In this document: positions 52,964 through 62,796 of the stretch, one piece after another | Layout: each line of letters opens with the position of its first letter | Numbering within the stretch: the stretch's first letter is position 1 | Assembly: GCF_902381825.1 (NCBI RefSeq) | Contig: NZ_LR698973.1 | Span: 1,731,297-1,795,296, forward strand | Source of the DNA: Pseudocoprococcus catus | GTDB lineage: Bacteria > Bacillota > Clostridia > Lachnospirales > Lachnospiraceae | Length of the DNA: 64,000 nt | Direction: 5' to 3' | Made by a program: the position numbers and the translations under genes | The notes under the pieces: generated by a model | The model's database searches: none | Told to the model about the DNA's origin: nothing | What the model saw: the letters and a program-made list of their open reading frames with translations, nothing else

Positions 52964-53491
52964 ATGCAAATCAATATATCTGAAATAATATCAACTGATT
53001 ATAAGGTACAAACGTTTAATCCTGAGATTGAAATGGAAGTATTTTGTCTGGATGGTGAGCGTTATAATTTTATCCGGAAGAGTCCGGTGGAGCTGAAGGC
53101 TCAGAATGAGGGCCACAGTGTTGTGAATTTTTCCGGCCATGTGGATGTTACAATCGATATACCGTGCAGCAGATGTCTGACATCTGTTCCGACAAGACTG
53201 GCATTTGATTTCAGTCAGAAGGTGGACTTTGAGAAGCTGAAAGCGGAGCAGTTGGACGACCTGGATGAAACCAGTTTTATGGAAGAAAGCTCTCTGGATG
53301 TAGACAGATTCGTTTACAACGAGATTTTAATGCGTTTTCCGATGAAGACACTTTGCAGAGAAGACTGTAAAGGCTTATGTCTGAAATGCGGGAAGAACTT
53401 AAATGAGGGTGAGTGCGGCTGTGACCGTGCATCATTAGACCCAAGAATGTCAGCTATCCGGGATATTTTTAATAATTTTAAGGAGGTGTAA
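52964..53491 (+). CDS. YceD/DUF177 family protein
   Basis: 175 residues, YlbN/YceD family, linked in many bacteria to 23S rRNA accumulation and always next to rpmF. Conserved features: two cysteines in IPCSRCLT (about 66-73) and a C-terminal zinc-like cluster C-x3-CKGLCLKCGKNLNEGEC (about 137-156). TTAGGAG precedes ATG. The rpmF start is 3 bases after its stop, so the pair forms one operon under a consensus promoter. Confidence 0.92.
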   Translation: MQINISEIISTDYKVQTFNPEIEMEVFCLDGERYNFIRKSPVELKAQNEGHSVVNFSGHVDVTIDIPCSRCLTSVPTRLAFDFSQKVDFEKLKAEQLDDLDETSFMEESSLDVDRFVYNEILMRFPMKTLCREDCKGLCLKCGKNLNEGECGCDRASLDPRMSAIRDIFNNFKEV

Positions 53492-53494
53492 ACC

Positions 53495-53674
53495 ATGTCT
53501 ATTTGTCCAAAGAATAAATCATCAAAAGCTAGAAGAGACAGCCGTAGAGCTAACTGGAAGATGTCTGTTCCTTCATTATCCAAATGCAGCAAATGTGGTG
53601 CTTTAGTAATGCCTCACAGAGTCTGCAAGGCTTGCGGAGCTTACAATAAAAAAGAAGTTGTTAAGGTTCAGTAA
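53495..53674 (+). CDS. rpmF: 50S ribosomal protein bL32
   Basis: 59-residue ribosomal protein. The translation starts SICPKNKSSKARRDSRRA and carries the zinc-binding pattern CSKCG (two Cys) then CKACG (two Cys), so it is the zinc form. AAGGAGGTG at 53480-53488 is an ideal ribosome-binding site, located inside the end of yceD. Followed by a strong terminator. Confidence 0.97.
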   Translation: MSICPKNKSSKARRDSRRANWKMSVPSLSKCSKCGALVMPHRVCKACGAYNKKEVVKVQ

Positions 53675-53699
53675 TAATAAACTGCAACCATCAGAAAAG

Positions 53700-53722
53700 A
53701 GACTCTTCGGAGTCTTTTTTTT
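53700..53722 (+). terminator. rpmF terminator
   Basis: AGACTC-TTCG-GAGTCT (53700-53715), a UUCG-capped hairpin, followed by seven T. Confidence 0.95.
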
Positions 53723-53876
53723 GTACCATTTCATACGACGGAAAGGTTGTCTGATAAAAAAAGCTGTATTTTCTGAAAAATTATGGTACTATATTAAGGT
53801 GCATAATGGTAAGCGTGCAGTTAGAATGAGACATATGTATTGTGCGCATATGTGTATGATGAAGGAGGACAAAATC

Positions 53877-54785
53877 ATGCGTAGATCAATCAGACGTTAT
53901 TTGAGTATGCTGCTTGTCATGCTGATGACAGTATCAGCTGCAGCAGTCATCTGTACAAAGAATGCTTATGCCGGAAGTTTTTCCGGCGGTTATATATCTC
54001 TTGGTGCCGATCTGACAGAGGAAGAGAAGTCAAAGGTTCTGGAACTCTTTGATGTGGATGAGAAGGATTTGGAGAATTATAAAGTCGTGTATGTGACTAA
54101 TAAAGAAGAACATCAGTACCTGGACAGCTATATTTCAAGCGCACAGATCGGTGATCAGGCCTGGTCTTCGGTATTGATTACGGAAGGCAAAAAGGGCAGC
54201 GGCATCAATGTGACAACGAAGAATGTTATTTATTGTACAACCGGTATGTATGCCAATGCGCTGGCGACAGCCGGTGTGGAAGATGTGAATGTAGTTGTGG
54301 CCGGTCCGTTTAATGTATCCGGTACGGCAGCATTGGTGGGAGCACTGAAAGCTTATTCAGAGATGACAGGTGAGACTGTGGATGAAAAGGTTGTGGATGC
54401 GGCCGTGGATGAGATGGTGACAACAGGCAGTCTGGAAGATAATACCAATGCTGACAATGAGAAGGTGGAAGGAATGGTAGCCTATCTGAAAGAACAGGTT
54501 GCAAGCGGCAACAGCAAGGATAAGGATCTGGATCAGATCATCAATGATGCGGCGGATAAGTTTGAGATCACATTGAATGAAGATCAGTTTAACCAGTTAA
54601 AAGCACTTCTTGAGAAGCTGGGCGGCCTGAATCTGGATCTGGGATCATTGAAGAGTCAGGCACAGGCGGCTTATGATACATTGAAGGATATGGGTTTTGA
54701 TATCAGCAAGATCCATATCGATACAGAAGAAGCAAAAGGTATTTTCCAGCAGATCATTGATATGATCAAGGGTTGGTTTAATTAG
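53877..54785 (+). CDS. Secreted DUF1002 protein (YpuA-like)
   Basis: 302 residues. Signal peptide: basic RRSIRRYLS, hydrophobic LLVMLMTVSAAAVI, likely cleavage after AYA (about residue 31). The mature part begins YISLGADLTEEEKSKVLELF and contains YCTTGMYANALATAGVEDV-type conserved DUF1002 sequence (about 120-140). The C-terminal third is helical. Function of the family is unknown. GAAGGAGG precedes ATG 53877; the frame is open upstream into rpmF but without signal. plsX follows after 19 bases. Confidence 0.88.
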   Translation: MRRSIRRYLSMLLVMLMTVSAAAVICTKNAYAGSFSGGYISLGADLTEEEKSKVLELFDVDEKDLENYKVVYVTNKEEHQYLDSYISSAQIGDQAWSSVLITEGKKGSGINVTTKNVIYCTTGMYANALATAGVEDVNVVVAGPFNVSGTAALVGALKAYSEMTGETVDEKVVDAAVDEMVTTGSLEDNTNADNEKVEGMVAYLKEQVASGNSKDKDLDQIINDAADKFEITLNEDQFNQLKALLEKLGGLNLDLGSLKSQAQAAYDTLKDMGFDISKIHIDTEEAKGIFQQIIDMIKGWFN

Positions 54786-54804
54786 GACAGGAAGGAAATA
54801 GACT

Positions 54805-55851
54805 ATGAGTGAATTGGTAAGAGTGGCCGTGGATGCCATGGGCGGCGATCATGCGCCGGAAGCCGTTGTGCAGGGCGTTGTTGATGCATTAAATGTGAGC
54901 AAAGAAATCGAGGTATTACTGGTGGGTGATCAGACGGCTATTGAGAAGTGTCTCACCGGTGCGCAATATGATAAAACACGTCTTCAGGTGATCCATGCAT
55001 CAGAAGTGATCACCAATAATGAGACGCCGACCATCGCCATCAAGAAGAAGAAGGATTCTTCCATTGTTGTTTCACAGAGACTGGTGCGTGAAGGCAAAGC
55101 GGATGCTTTTGTCTCAGCAGGCAGTACCGGAGCTGTTCTGGTGGGCAGCCAGGTGCTGATCGGACGTATCAGAGGTATTGAGCGTCCGGCGCTTGCACCG
55201 TTGATTCCGACAACCAAAGGCTTTTCACTCTTGATCGACTGCGGTGCCAATGTGGATGCCAAGCCTTCCAATCTTGTGCAGTTTGCAAGAATGGGTGCCA
55301 TTTATATGGAACATATCTTGGGCCGCAAGAATCCCCGGGTAGCCATTGTGAATATTGGTATTGAGGAGGAAAAGGGCAATGCACTGGTGAAACAGACGTA
55401 TCCTCTTCTGAAAGAATGCGGGGATATTAATTTTATCGGCAGTATTGAGGCCCGTGATATACCAAACGGTTATGCAGATGTTATTGTCTGTGAAGCTTTT
55501 GTAGGCAATGTGATTTTGAAGATGTATGAAGGTGTGGCCGGTGCACTGATGGGCATGGTCAAGGAGACCATGATGTCTTCACTGAAAACAAAGATCGGGG
55601 CGCTTCTTATTAAGAATGAACTGAAGCAGACATTGAAAGACTTTGATGCTTCTGATTACGGCGGTGCACCGATGCTGGGATTGAAGGGACTGGTTGTTAA
55701 GAGTCATGGTAGTTCCAATGCCAAAGAGTTCAAGCAATCTATTCTGCAGTGTATCGCATTCAAACAGCAGAATATTTCAGGCAGGATCGCAGCGTCTATT
55801 ACAGCGGACAAGGAATTACTTTCAGCTTCAGAAAACAAGACGGAAGAATGA
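54805..55851 (+). CDS. plsX: Phosphate acyltransferase PlsX
   Basis: Makes acyl-phosphate from acyl-ACP for PlsY, the first step of phospholipid synthesis. 348 residues. VAVDAMGGDHAP (about 7-18) at the N-terminus, FVSAGSTGAVLVGS (about 97-110), IDCGANVDAKP (about 146-156), CEAFVGNVILKMYEG (about 230-244) and YGGAPMLGL. AGGAAGGA precedes ATG. The usual acpP gene between plsX and rnc is absent: only 34 bases separate this stop from the rnc start. Confidence 0.96.
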   Translation: MSELVRVAVDAMGGDHAPEAVVQGVVDALNVSKEIEVLLVGDQTAIEKCLTGAQYDKTRLQVIHASEVITNNETPTIAIKKKKDSSIVVSQRLVREGKADAFVSAGSTGAVLVGSQVLIGRIRGIERPALAPLIPTTKGFSLLIDCGANVDAKPSNLVQFARMGAIYMEHILGRKNPRVAIVNIGIEEEKGNALVKQTYPLLKECGDINFIGSIEARDIPNGYADVIVCEAFVGNVILKMYEGVAGALMGMVKETMMSSLKTKIGALLIKNELKQTLKDFDASDYGGAPMLGLKGLVVKSHGSSNAKEFKQSILQCIAFKQQNISGRIAASITADKELLSASENKTEE

Positions 55852-55885
55852 TACAATAGTTGATCTAACAGGAAGAGGGAGAAGA

Positions 55886-56587
55886 ATGGCAAATCATACA
55901 TTATTAAAAGAACTGCAGCAGAAAATTGATTATCAGTTTAAGGATGAGAATCTGTTGTTTACGGCACTGACACATAGTTCTTATGCCAATGAACACAAAT
56001 TGCATAAGATTCATCATAATGAACGTCTGGAATTTCTTGGGGATGCGGTACTTGAAGTTGTATCCAGTGATTTCCTGTTTAAGAATTTCCCTGATATGGC
56101 AGAAGGTCAGATGAGCAAGAAGCGGGCAAGCCTTGTTTGTGAGCCTACATTGGCTTACTGTGCAAGACAGATCGGGCTTGGCAAATATCTGATGCTGGGA
56201 AAAGGTGAGGATATGGGCGGCGGCCGCAACAGAGATTCTATCCTGTCAGATGCATTGGAGGCTGTCATCGGTTCTATTTATCTGGACGGCGGTATTGAAC
56301 AAGCCGGCAGCTTTATTATGACCCATGTTTTGAATGATATTGAACATAAAGCCATGTTCCAGGACAGCAAAACAATTTTGCAGGAACTCCTTCAGAAGGA
56401 CCACAAAGATCCGATCACCTATGAGGTGGTAGATATGACAGGACCTGAGCATAACAGAATGTTTGTGATGCAGGTGAAGCTGGGAGATAGAGTGATTGGC
56501 AAAGGTAGCGGCAGAACGAAGCAGGCAGCCGGTCAGGAGGCTGCTTATCATGCAATCCTGGCATTAAAGAACAAGCAGGAACATTAG
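55886..56587 (+). CDS. rnc: Ribonuclease III
   Basis: Double-strand-specific endoribonuclease that processes rRNA, 233 residues. Signature HNERLEFLGDAVLEVV (about 43-58), second catalytic cluster DSILSDALEAVIGSIYLD (about 116-133), and a C-terminal dsRNA-binding domain (about 160-230) ending GRTKQAAGQEAAYHAI. AGAGGGAGAA precedes ATG 55886. Same order rnc-smc-ftsY as in Bacillus, with 10 bases to smc. Confidence 0.97.
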   Translation: MANHTLLKELQQKIDYQFKDENLLFTALTHSSYANEHKLHKIHHNERLEFLGDAVLEVVSSDFLFKNFPDMAEGQMSKKRASLVCEPTLAYCARQIGLGKYLMLGKGEDMGGGRNRDSILSDALEAVIGSIYLDGGIEQAGSFIMTHVLNDIEHKAMFQDSKTILQELLQKDHKDPITYEVVDMTGPEHNRMFVMQVKLGDRVIGKGSGRTKQAAGQEAAYHAILALKNKQEH

Positions 56588-56597
56588 GGGACAGTGT

Positions 56598-59500
56598 ATG
56601 TTTTTAAAAAGTATTGAGGTACAGGGCTTTAAATCCTTTGCCAACAAGATGGTTTTTGAATTTCATAAAGGCATTACGGGCATTGTAGGGCCTAACGGCA
56701 GCGGAAAGAGTAATGTAGCGGATGCAGTTCGCTGGGTACTGGGTGAGCAGAGTGCCAAACAGCTGAGAGGATCCAAGATGGAAGATGTTATTTTTTCCGG
56801 TACTGAGAGCAGGAAACCTCTGGGTTTTGCCTACGTGGCGATCACTCTGGATAATTCAGACCATCAGCTGGCAGTGGAATATGATACTGTGACGGTATCA
56901 AGGCGTGTGTACCGTTCAGGAGAAAGTGAATACAAGATTAATGGCCATAACTGCAGATTGAAGGATGTGCAGGAACTGTTCTTTGATACAGGTATCGGTA
57001 AGGAAGGCTATTCGATTATCGGGCAGGGCCAGATTGACAAGATCCTCAGCGGTAAACCGGAAGAACGAAGAGAATTATTTGATGAGGCAGCCGGGATTGT
57101 CAAGTACAAACGTCGAAAAGCCCTGACAGAGAAGAATCTGGCGGAAGAACAGCAGAATCTCAGCAGAGTGCGGGATATTTTGTACGAGCTTGAGAAACAG
57201 GTTGGACCGCTTGAGAAACAGAGCGAGACTGCAAGAATTTATCTGAAGCACAGAGATACACTGAAGCAGTATGATGCCAATATGTATCTGTTGTCTTTTT
57301 ACCAACTGAAAAAAGATAGTGCTGCCATCGATGAGAAAATGGATATTGTCAGTACACAGCTGAAGGATGCCCAGGAGAATTTTGAGAAGATCAAAAGTGC
57401 GTATGCCCAGATGGAAGCGCTGATGGAGCAGTACGATCAGAAGATTTCACAAGATCAGGAGGTCTGCAATCAGCAGGCTTTAGAAAAACAGCGTCTTGAA
57501 GGCGGCAAAAATGTGCTGGTTTCTAAGACAGACGGCATCAGCAGCAAGGAAGAACAGTTTGATGCATTGATCCTTGAGACAGAGGCGGGAATCGAAGAGA
57601 AGAAGAAACTTTCCGAGGAAAGTGAGAAAGAACTGAAAGCCCTGGAAGAGGAACTGCAGGAACTGGAGCAGCATAAGAACAGCTCTGAAGAAGCATTGAA
57701 CAGTATGTCCGGTACGATGACATCATTGCGAGATCAGATTGATTCACAGAACAGTGATATTATTGAATTTCTGAATGAGGCGGCGAATATTAAAGGACGT
57801 ATGCAGCGTTATGAGACAATGCAGGAACAGACACAGATCAGACAGTCTGAATTGAATCAGAAACTGATCGCACTTCAAAGTGAAGAATCTTCAGAAGGTG
57901 AGCTGGTAGAGGCATTTAAGAAGGAAGCACAGGGCATTGAACTGGAGCTTGAGAGGCTGCAGGCAGAACAGTCCGCCTGCAAAAAGAGAGCTGCCAAAAT
58001 TTCCGATGATCTGATGAAATGCAGAGAGGCTTTCAATGCGGCTGAGAAATCTTTCCATGAAGAGTCAGCACGTTATCAGACACTGAAGAATATCACGGAG
58101 CGCTATGACGGTTACGGTGTCAGCATTCGTAAGATCATGGAGCGTAAGAGTGACTATAAAGGTATCATTGGCGTTGTGGCGGATATTATCCATGTCAGCA
58201 AAGAATATGAAATTGCCATAGAGACAGCTCTTGGCGGCAGTATTTCCAATATTGTTACGGATAATGAACAGACGGCAAAGAGTATGATACAGTTTTTGAA
58301 GAAGAATCGTTTTGGCCGTGCAACCTTCCTGCCTTTGACGAGCATCAGGGGGCGCAGGGCAGAGAATGCGGACAGAATCTGTGGTGAGGAAGGTGTTATT
58401 GGTCTGGCCAGCGATCTGATCCGTGTGGACAGTCAGTTCGGACATCTGGCGGATTACCTCCTTGGCCGGGTGTTTATTGTGGATCATATTGATCATGCGT
58501 TGGCGTTGGCCAAGAAATATCGTTATTCTTTAAGAATTGTGACTTTGGAAGGCGAGTCCTTAAATCCGGGCGGTTCATTATCCGGTGGTGCCTATAAGAA
58601 TACAGGCAACCTTCTTGGCAGGCATCGTGAAATGGAAGAATTGCAGAAACATGTGGAGACACTTCGCAAAGAGGGTGCCTCGCTGAAACAGCAGATCAAT
58701 CAGCTGCAGTCAGACAAAGACAGTAATAAAGCAGCCATGGAGAAAAATACAGCTGAAGAATCCCGGCTTACACTCCATCAAAATACGGTGCGTCTGCGTC
58801 TGAAACAGGTTGATGAGAGCCGTGGTGAGCATGCAAAATCCATTCAGGATATTAATCGGGAGACGGCCCAGATCAAAACGCAGCAGGAACAGATCAGGCA
58901 GTTCAGGCAGCAGCTGACGGTTCAGATGGATGAACTGGAGGCAAAGAAGAAGAATGCTGAGGAACTGGTGACATCGTTGACGGCCAAACTGGAAGAAATC
59001 TCCGAACAGGAGAAGGATTTCAATAGTCAGACAGCAGATATGCGGATTCATTATGCCAATCAGGTACAGAAGAAATCTTTCATTCGAAAGAGTATGGATC
59101 AAAACCGCAGCGAAATCCGACATTTACAGGAAAAACTGGCAGATTACCGTGCCCAGAAGGCTGTTTTCGGAAGTGAGAAGGATGCAATACGAAGACAGAT
59201 TGATGAAACAGAGGCCCAGATTGCTGCTTTGACAGAAGAAATGACAAAAAGCCAGACAGTGCTTCGCCAGAAAACAGATGAACGCAGCAAATATGCAGCT
59301 GAGCATAAAACATTTTTTGCAAAACGTGAAGAATTGTCTGAGACGATCAGTCAGCTGGACAAAGAACAGTTCAGACTTGGCAGTCAGAAAGAAAAGCTGG
59401 AAGAGAGCCGTAGCCAACTCAGCAGTTATATGTGGGAAGAGTATGGCCTGACTTATCAGACAGCCAGGGAATTATCAGATGATGCGCTGCAGGCACTGCC

Positions 59501-60164
59501 GTTGGCGAAACTGAAAAAAATGACAGCAGATGTTAAAGGACAGATCAAAGCCCTGGGCAATGTCAATGTCAATGCCATTGAAGAATATAAGGCAGTGGCC
59601 GAGCGCTATGAGACGATGAAGACTCAGCATGATGATATGGTGGAAGCGGAAGAGAAGCTTGCCGGCATTATTGAAGATCTGAACAGTTCCATGCAGAAGC
59701 AATTCAAGGAGAAGTTCATGCAGATTCAGAAAGAATTTGACCGTATATTCAAACTTCTTTTCGGCGGCGGAAAAGGTACGCTGGAACTGGCGGATCCGGA
59801 AAATCTGCTGGAGACAGGTGTTATTATTACAGCGCAGCCGCCTGGTAAGAAACTGCAGAATATGATGCAGCTGTCCGGCGGTGAAAAAGCATTGACCGCG
59901 ATCGCATTGCTTTTTGCCATTCAAAGTCTGAAACCTTCACCGTTCTGCCTTCTGGATGAGATCGAAGCGGCGCTGGATGATGCCAATGTTAAGCGTTTTG
60001 CAGAATACCTGCATAATCTGACAAAGGATACGCAGTTTATTGTTATTACGCATAGACGAGGAACGATGAATACAGCGGATATTCTTTACGGTATCACCAT
60101 GCAGGAGAAGGGTGTTTCAACACTTGTATCCGTGAATCTGATAGAAAATGAATTAGGAAAATAG
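56598..60164 (+). CDS. smc: Chromosome segregation ATPase SMC
   Basis: 1188 residues, full length. N-terminal head with GPNGSGKSN (about 32-40), first coiled coil (about 170-500), flexible hinge (about 515-680, with [11 protein letters not shown] and [13 protein letters not shown]), second coiled coil, and C-terminal head with signature [15 protein letters not shown] (about 1092-1106) and Walker [13 protein letters not shown] (about 1115-1126). Forms the condensin-like complex with ScpAB that organises and separates chromosomes. AGGGGACAG precedes ATG 56598; ftsY follows after 10 bases. Confidence 0.98.
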   Translation: MFLKSIEVQGFKSFANKMVFEFHKGITGIVGPNGSGKSNVADAVRWVLGEQSAKQLRGSKMEDVIFSGTESRKPLGFAYVAITLDNSDHQLAVEYDTVTVSRRVYRSGESEYKINGHNCRLKDVQELFFDTGIGKEGYSIIGQGQIDKILSGKPEERRELFDEAAGIVKYKRRKALTEKNLAEEQQNLSRVRDILYELEKQVGPLEKQSETARIYLKHRDTLKQYDANMYLLSFYQLKKDSAAIDEKMDIVSTQLKDAQENFEKIKSAYAQMEALMEQYDQKISQDQEVCNQQALEKQRLEGGKNVLVSKTDGISSKEEQFDALILETEAGIEEKKKLSEESEKELKALEEELQELEQHKNSSEEALNSMSGTMTSLRDQIDSQNSDIIEFLNEAANIKGRMQRYETMQEQTQIRQSELNQKLIALQSEESSEGELVEAFKKEAQGIELELERLQAEQSACKKRAAKISDDLMKCREAFNAAEKSFHEESARYQTLKNITERYDGYGVSIRKIMERKSDYKGIIGVVADIIHVSKEYEIAIETALGGSISNIVTDNEQTAKSMIQFLKKNRFGRATFLPLTSIRGRRAENADRICGEEGVIGLASDLIRVDSQFGHLADYLLGRVFIVDHIDHALALAKKYRYSLRIVTLEGESLNPGGSLSGGAYKNTGNLLGRHREMEELQKHVETLRKEGASLKQQINQLQSDKDSNKAAMEKNTAEESRLTLHQNTVRLRLKQVDESRGEHAKSIQDINRETAQIKTQQEQIRQFRQQLTVQMDELEAKKKNAEELVTSLTAKLEEISEQEKDFNSQTADMRIHYANQVQKKSFIRKSMDQNRSEIRHLQEKLADYRAQKAVFGSEKDAIRRQIDETEAQIAALTEEMTKSQTVLRQKTDERSKYAAEHKTFFAKREELSETISQLDKEQFRLGSQKEKLEESRSQLSSYMWEEYGLTYQTARELSDDALQALPLAKLKKMTADVKGQIKALGNVNVNAIEEYKAVAERYETMKTQHDDMVEAEEKLAGIIEDLNSSMQKQFKEKFMQIQKEFDRIFKLLFGGGKGTLELADPENLLETGVIITAQPPGKKLQNMMQLSGGEKALTAIALLFAIQSLKPSPFCLLDEIEAALDDANVKRFAEYLHNLTKDTQFIVITHRRGTMNTADILYGITMQEKGVSTLVSVNLIENELGK

Positions 60165-60174
60165 GAGGTAATTT

Positions 60175-61113
60175 ATGTCTGAAGAAAAGAAAGGCTTTTT
60201 TTCACGTCTTGTGGAGGGCCTGACAAAAACAAGAAATAATATCATGTCCGGCTTTGATGCGATCTTTTCCGGATTTTCCAATATTGATGAAGATTTTTAT
60301 GAAGAATTGGAAGAAGTGCTTGTTATGGCAGATCTGGGTATTCATACAACGGAGAATATTATTGAGGAATTGAAGCGGAAGGTTAAGGAACAGCATATCA
60401 AGGAACCACAGGCATGCAAGCAGCTGCTGGCAGATACGATCAAAGAACAGATGCGTGTCGATGAGGAAGCTTATCAGTTTGAGCATCAGACATCCGTGGT
60501 ACTGGTCATCGGTGTCAATGGCGTCGGCAAGACAACAACCATCGGCAAACTTGCGGGACAGTACAAAAAGGCAGGCAAGAAAGTTGTTCTTGCTGCAGCA
60601 GATACATTCAGAGCAGCGGCCATTGAACAGCTGACAGAATGGGCCCATAGAGCAGGTGTTGATATCATTGCCGGCCAGGAGGGGTCTGATCCTGCATCGG
60701 TTATTTATGATGCCATTGCGGCAGCAAAAGCCAGAAAAGCGGACATTCTTCTGTGCGATACAGCAGGCCGTCTTCATAATAAGAAGAATCTGATGGAAGA
60801 GCTGAAGAAAATCAACCGTATTATCGAACGGGAATATCCGGAAGCTTATCGTGAGAATCTGATCGTGCTGGATGGTACAACCGGTCAGAATGCCCTTGTT
60901 CAGGCAAAACAGTTTAAGGAAACAGCAGATATTACAGGTATTGTGCTGACAAAACTGGACGGTACTGCAAAGGGCGGCATTGCCATTGCCATTCAGGCAG
61001 AACTTGGTGTGCCGGTGAAATATATCGGAATCGGCGAAAAAATCGAAGATCTCCAGAAATTCGACACGGACGCCTTTGTTGACGCTCTCTTCACACCGGC
61101 AGAAGAAAATTAA
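60175..61113 (+). CDS. ftsY: Signal recognition particle receptor FtsY
   Basis: SRP GTPase receptor that docks ribosome-SRP complexes at the membrane, 312 residues. Short N-terminal region without the long acidic A domain of E. coli, N domain with helical bundle, and G domain: GVNGVGKTTTIGKLA (about 113-127), ADTFRAAAIEQL (about 142-153), DTAGRLHNKKNLMEEL (about 197-212), TKLDGTAKGG (about 260-269). TAGGAGG precedes ATG. In most Firmicutes ylxM-ffh follow; here the unrelated adenylation operon begins instead. Confidence 0.97.
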   Translation: MSEEKKGFFSRLVEGLTKTRNNIMSGFDAIFSGFSNIDEDFYEELEEVLVMADLGIHTTENIIEELKRKVKEQHIKEPQACKQLLADTIKEQMRVDEEAYQFEHQTSVVLVIGVNGVGKTTTIGKLAGQYKKAGKKVVLAAADTFRAAAIEQLTEWAHRAGVDIIAGQEGSDPASVIYDAIAAAKARKADILLCDTAGRLHNKKNLMEELKKINRIIEREYPEAYRENLIVLDGTTGQNALVQAKQFKETADITGIVLTKLDGTAKGGIAIAIQAELGVPVKYIGIGEKIEDLQKFDTDAFVDALFTPAEEN

Positions 61114-61176
61114 GTTAAAGACGGGCGTGCAGTCTATAAGTTGTACACCTTTTTAGCTTCAGAAAAATGTCAGACT

Positions 61177-61206
61177 TTCATTAAGAAATCTTTAGGATTC
61201 ATTAAG
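61177..61206 (+). promoter_or_regulatory. Tandem repeats upstream of adenylation operon
   Basis: TTCATTAAG occurs at 61177-61185 and 61198-61206, 21 bases apart, with the related CTTTAGG at 61190-61196 in between: three half-sites at 10-11 base steps, the layout of OmpR-type regulator sites. A possible -10 TATTAT follows at about 61220. Similar TTAAGG/GTAAGG repeats precede the VanR-like regulator gene. Confidence 0.45.
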
Positions 61207-61266
61207 GCTGGCTGAAGTGTTATTATATAGGATATAAGGATAGGAAAGGAGCTGATAGTTACAGCA

Positions 61267-62796
61267 ATGAGCAGAATGCGAAATGTTTTAGAATATTTGG
61301 AGCAAAGTGCGGAACGCTTCCCGGAGAAATCGGCCGTAACGGATGGTATCTGTACTTATACATATAAAGAATTGTTAGCGTATTCCAGGAAGATCGGCAG
61401 TGGGATTGCGGCATACTGCAGATCGGAACAGCCAGTCGCTGTTCTTGCAGAAAAGGGGGCCGATACATTGGCTGCTTTTCTGGGGATTATTCAAGCCGGC
61501 TGCTTTTATGTGTTGATGAATCCGGAGCTGCCAATCGGCAGGTTAGAGCAGGTACAGCAAGTTCTTCAGGCTGCGTATATTGTCACGGACAGGGAACATC
61601 GGGAGATGGCTTTGCAGATTGTGCCTGAGCATCAAATCCTTTGGATGGAAGAACTGATGGAAACCGATGAGAATCAGACATTATTAAGTGAGCGCAGAAA
61701 GCGTGCCATAGACACAGCACCGCTGTATGCTAATTTTACTTCAGGCTCTACGGGGCAGCCTAAGGGTGTGGTTGTCAGTCATCGGAGTGTTCTGGATTTT
61801 ATTGATGTTTTTACGGAATTATTTGGCATTACATCAGAAGATCGGATTGCTAATCAGGCACCTTTTGATTTTGATGTTTCTGTGAAAGATATTTATTCTT
61901 CACTGAAGACAGGTGCAACCCTTGTCATTGTGCCGAAGCAGCTGTTTTCACAACCGGCACCGCTGTTGGATTATCTCTGTGACCATGAAGTGACGGTGAT
62001 GATCTGGGCAGTATCGGCGCTTTGTCTGATCAGTATTTTTCATGGATTGGATTATAAAGTGCCTGCAAAAGTTCGAAAAGTATTGTTCAGCGGTGAAGTG
62101 ATGCCGCCGAAGCATCTGAAAGCCTGGATGGACCATCTGCCGGAAGCAGATTTTATTAATTTATATGGTCCGACGGAGATCACATGTAACTGTACATACC
62201 ACAGAATTGACAGGAACCGTGATTATTCAGAGGGCGTCCCTGTCGGAAAGGCATTTCCGAATGAACATGTCTTTTTGCTGGATGAACAGGATCATGAGAT
62301 AACAGAACCGGACAAGGCAGGTGAGATCTGTGTGCGCGGTACAGCACTGGCCCTTGGCTATTATCGGATGCCGGAGCAGACAGCGGAGCATTTTGTACAG
62401 AATCCGCTGAATCATTGTTACCCGGAACTGGTTTACAGAACCGGAGATCTGGGGCGGTATAATGAATATGGAGAAATCCTTTTTGGCGGCAGGAAGGATT
62501 ATCAGATTAAGTATATGGGACATCGGATCGAACTTGAAGAGATCGAGCGCGCCATGGAGGACATTGAGGGCATTAGCAGAGCCTGCTGTATTTTTGATGA
62601 GAAGAAGTCGAAATTGTATGGCTTTTATGTGGGCGAAATCGAGAAAAAGGAACTGCATCACCGGATGAGCAGCACTCTGCCGCCGTTCATGGTGCCGGGG
62701 GCTTTGAGAAAGGTGGAGCAGATGCCGCTTACCAAGAATGGCAAGACGGACAGAAAAGCATTGATGGAGAAACATGCAAAGGGGGCGAGAGCATGA
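61267..62796 (+). CDS. DltA-like amino acid adenylation enzyme
   Basis: Acyl-AMP-forming ligase of 509 residues, closest in motif layout to D-alanine--carrier ligase DltA. Core motifs: FTSGSTGQPKGVVVSH (about 157-172), FDFDVSVKDIYSSL, NLYGPTEITCN (about 299-309), YRTGDLGRY (about 393-401) and C-terminal LTKNGKTDRKAL with the catalytic Lys. No carrier domain is fused. In DltA a Cys in the FCGE segment selects D-alanine; here the segment reads LFSGEVMP with Ser275, so D-alanine specificity is doubtful. The ribosome-binding site AAAGGAG lies about 15 bases before ATG 61267, unusually far. Overlaps the decarboxylase gene by 4 bases (ATGA). Confidence 0.85.
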   Translation: MSRMRNVLEYLEQSAERFPEKSAVTDGICTYTYKELLAYSRKIGSGIAAYCRSEQPVAVLAEKGADTLAAFLGIIQAGCFYVLMNPELPIGRLEQVQQVLQAAYIVTDREHREMALQIVPEHQILWMEELMETDENQTLLSERRKRAIDTAPLYANFTSGSTGQPKGVVVSHRSVLDFIDVFTELFGITSEDRIANQAPFDFDVSVKDIYSSLKTGATLVIVPKQLFSQPAPLLDYLCDHEVTVMIWAVSALCLISIFHGLDYKVPAKVRKVLFSGEVMPPKHLKAWMDHLPEADFINLYGPTEITCNCTYHRIDRNRDYSEGVPVGKAFPNEHVFLLDEQDHEITEPDKAGEICVRGTALALGYYRMPEQTAEHFVQNPLNHCYPELVYRTGDLGRYNEYGEILFGGRKDYQIKYMGHRIELEEIERAMEDIEGISRACCIFDEKKSKLYGFYVGEIEKKELHHRMSSTLPPFMVPGALRKVEQMPLTKNGKTDRKALMEKHAKGARA

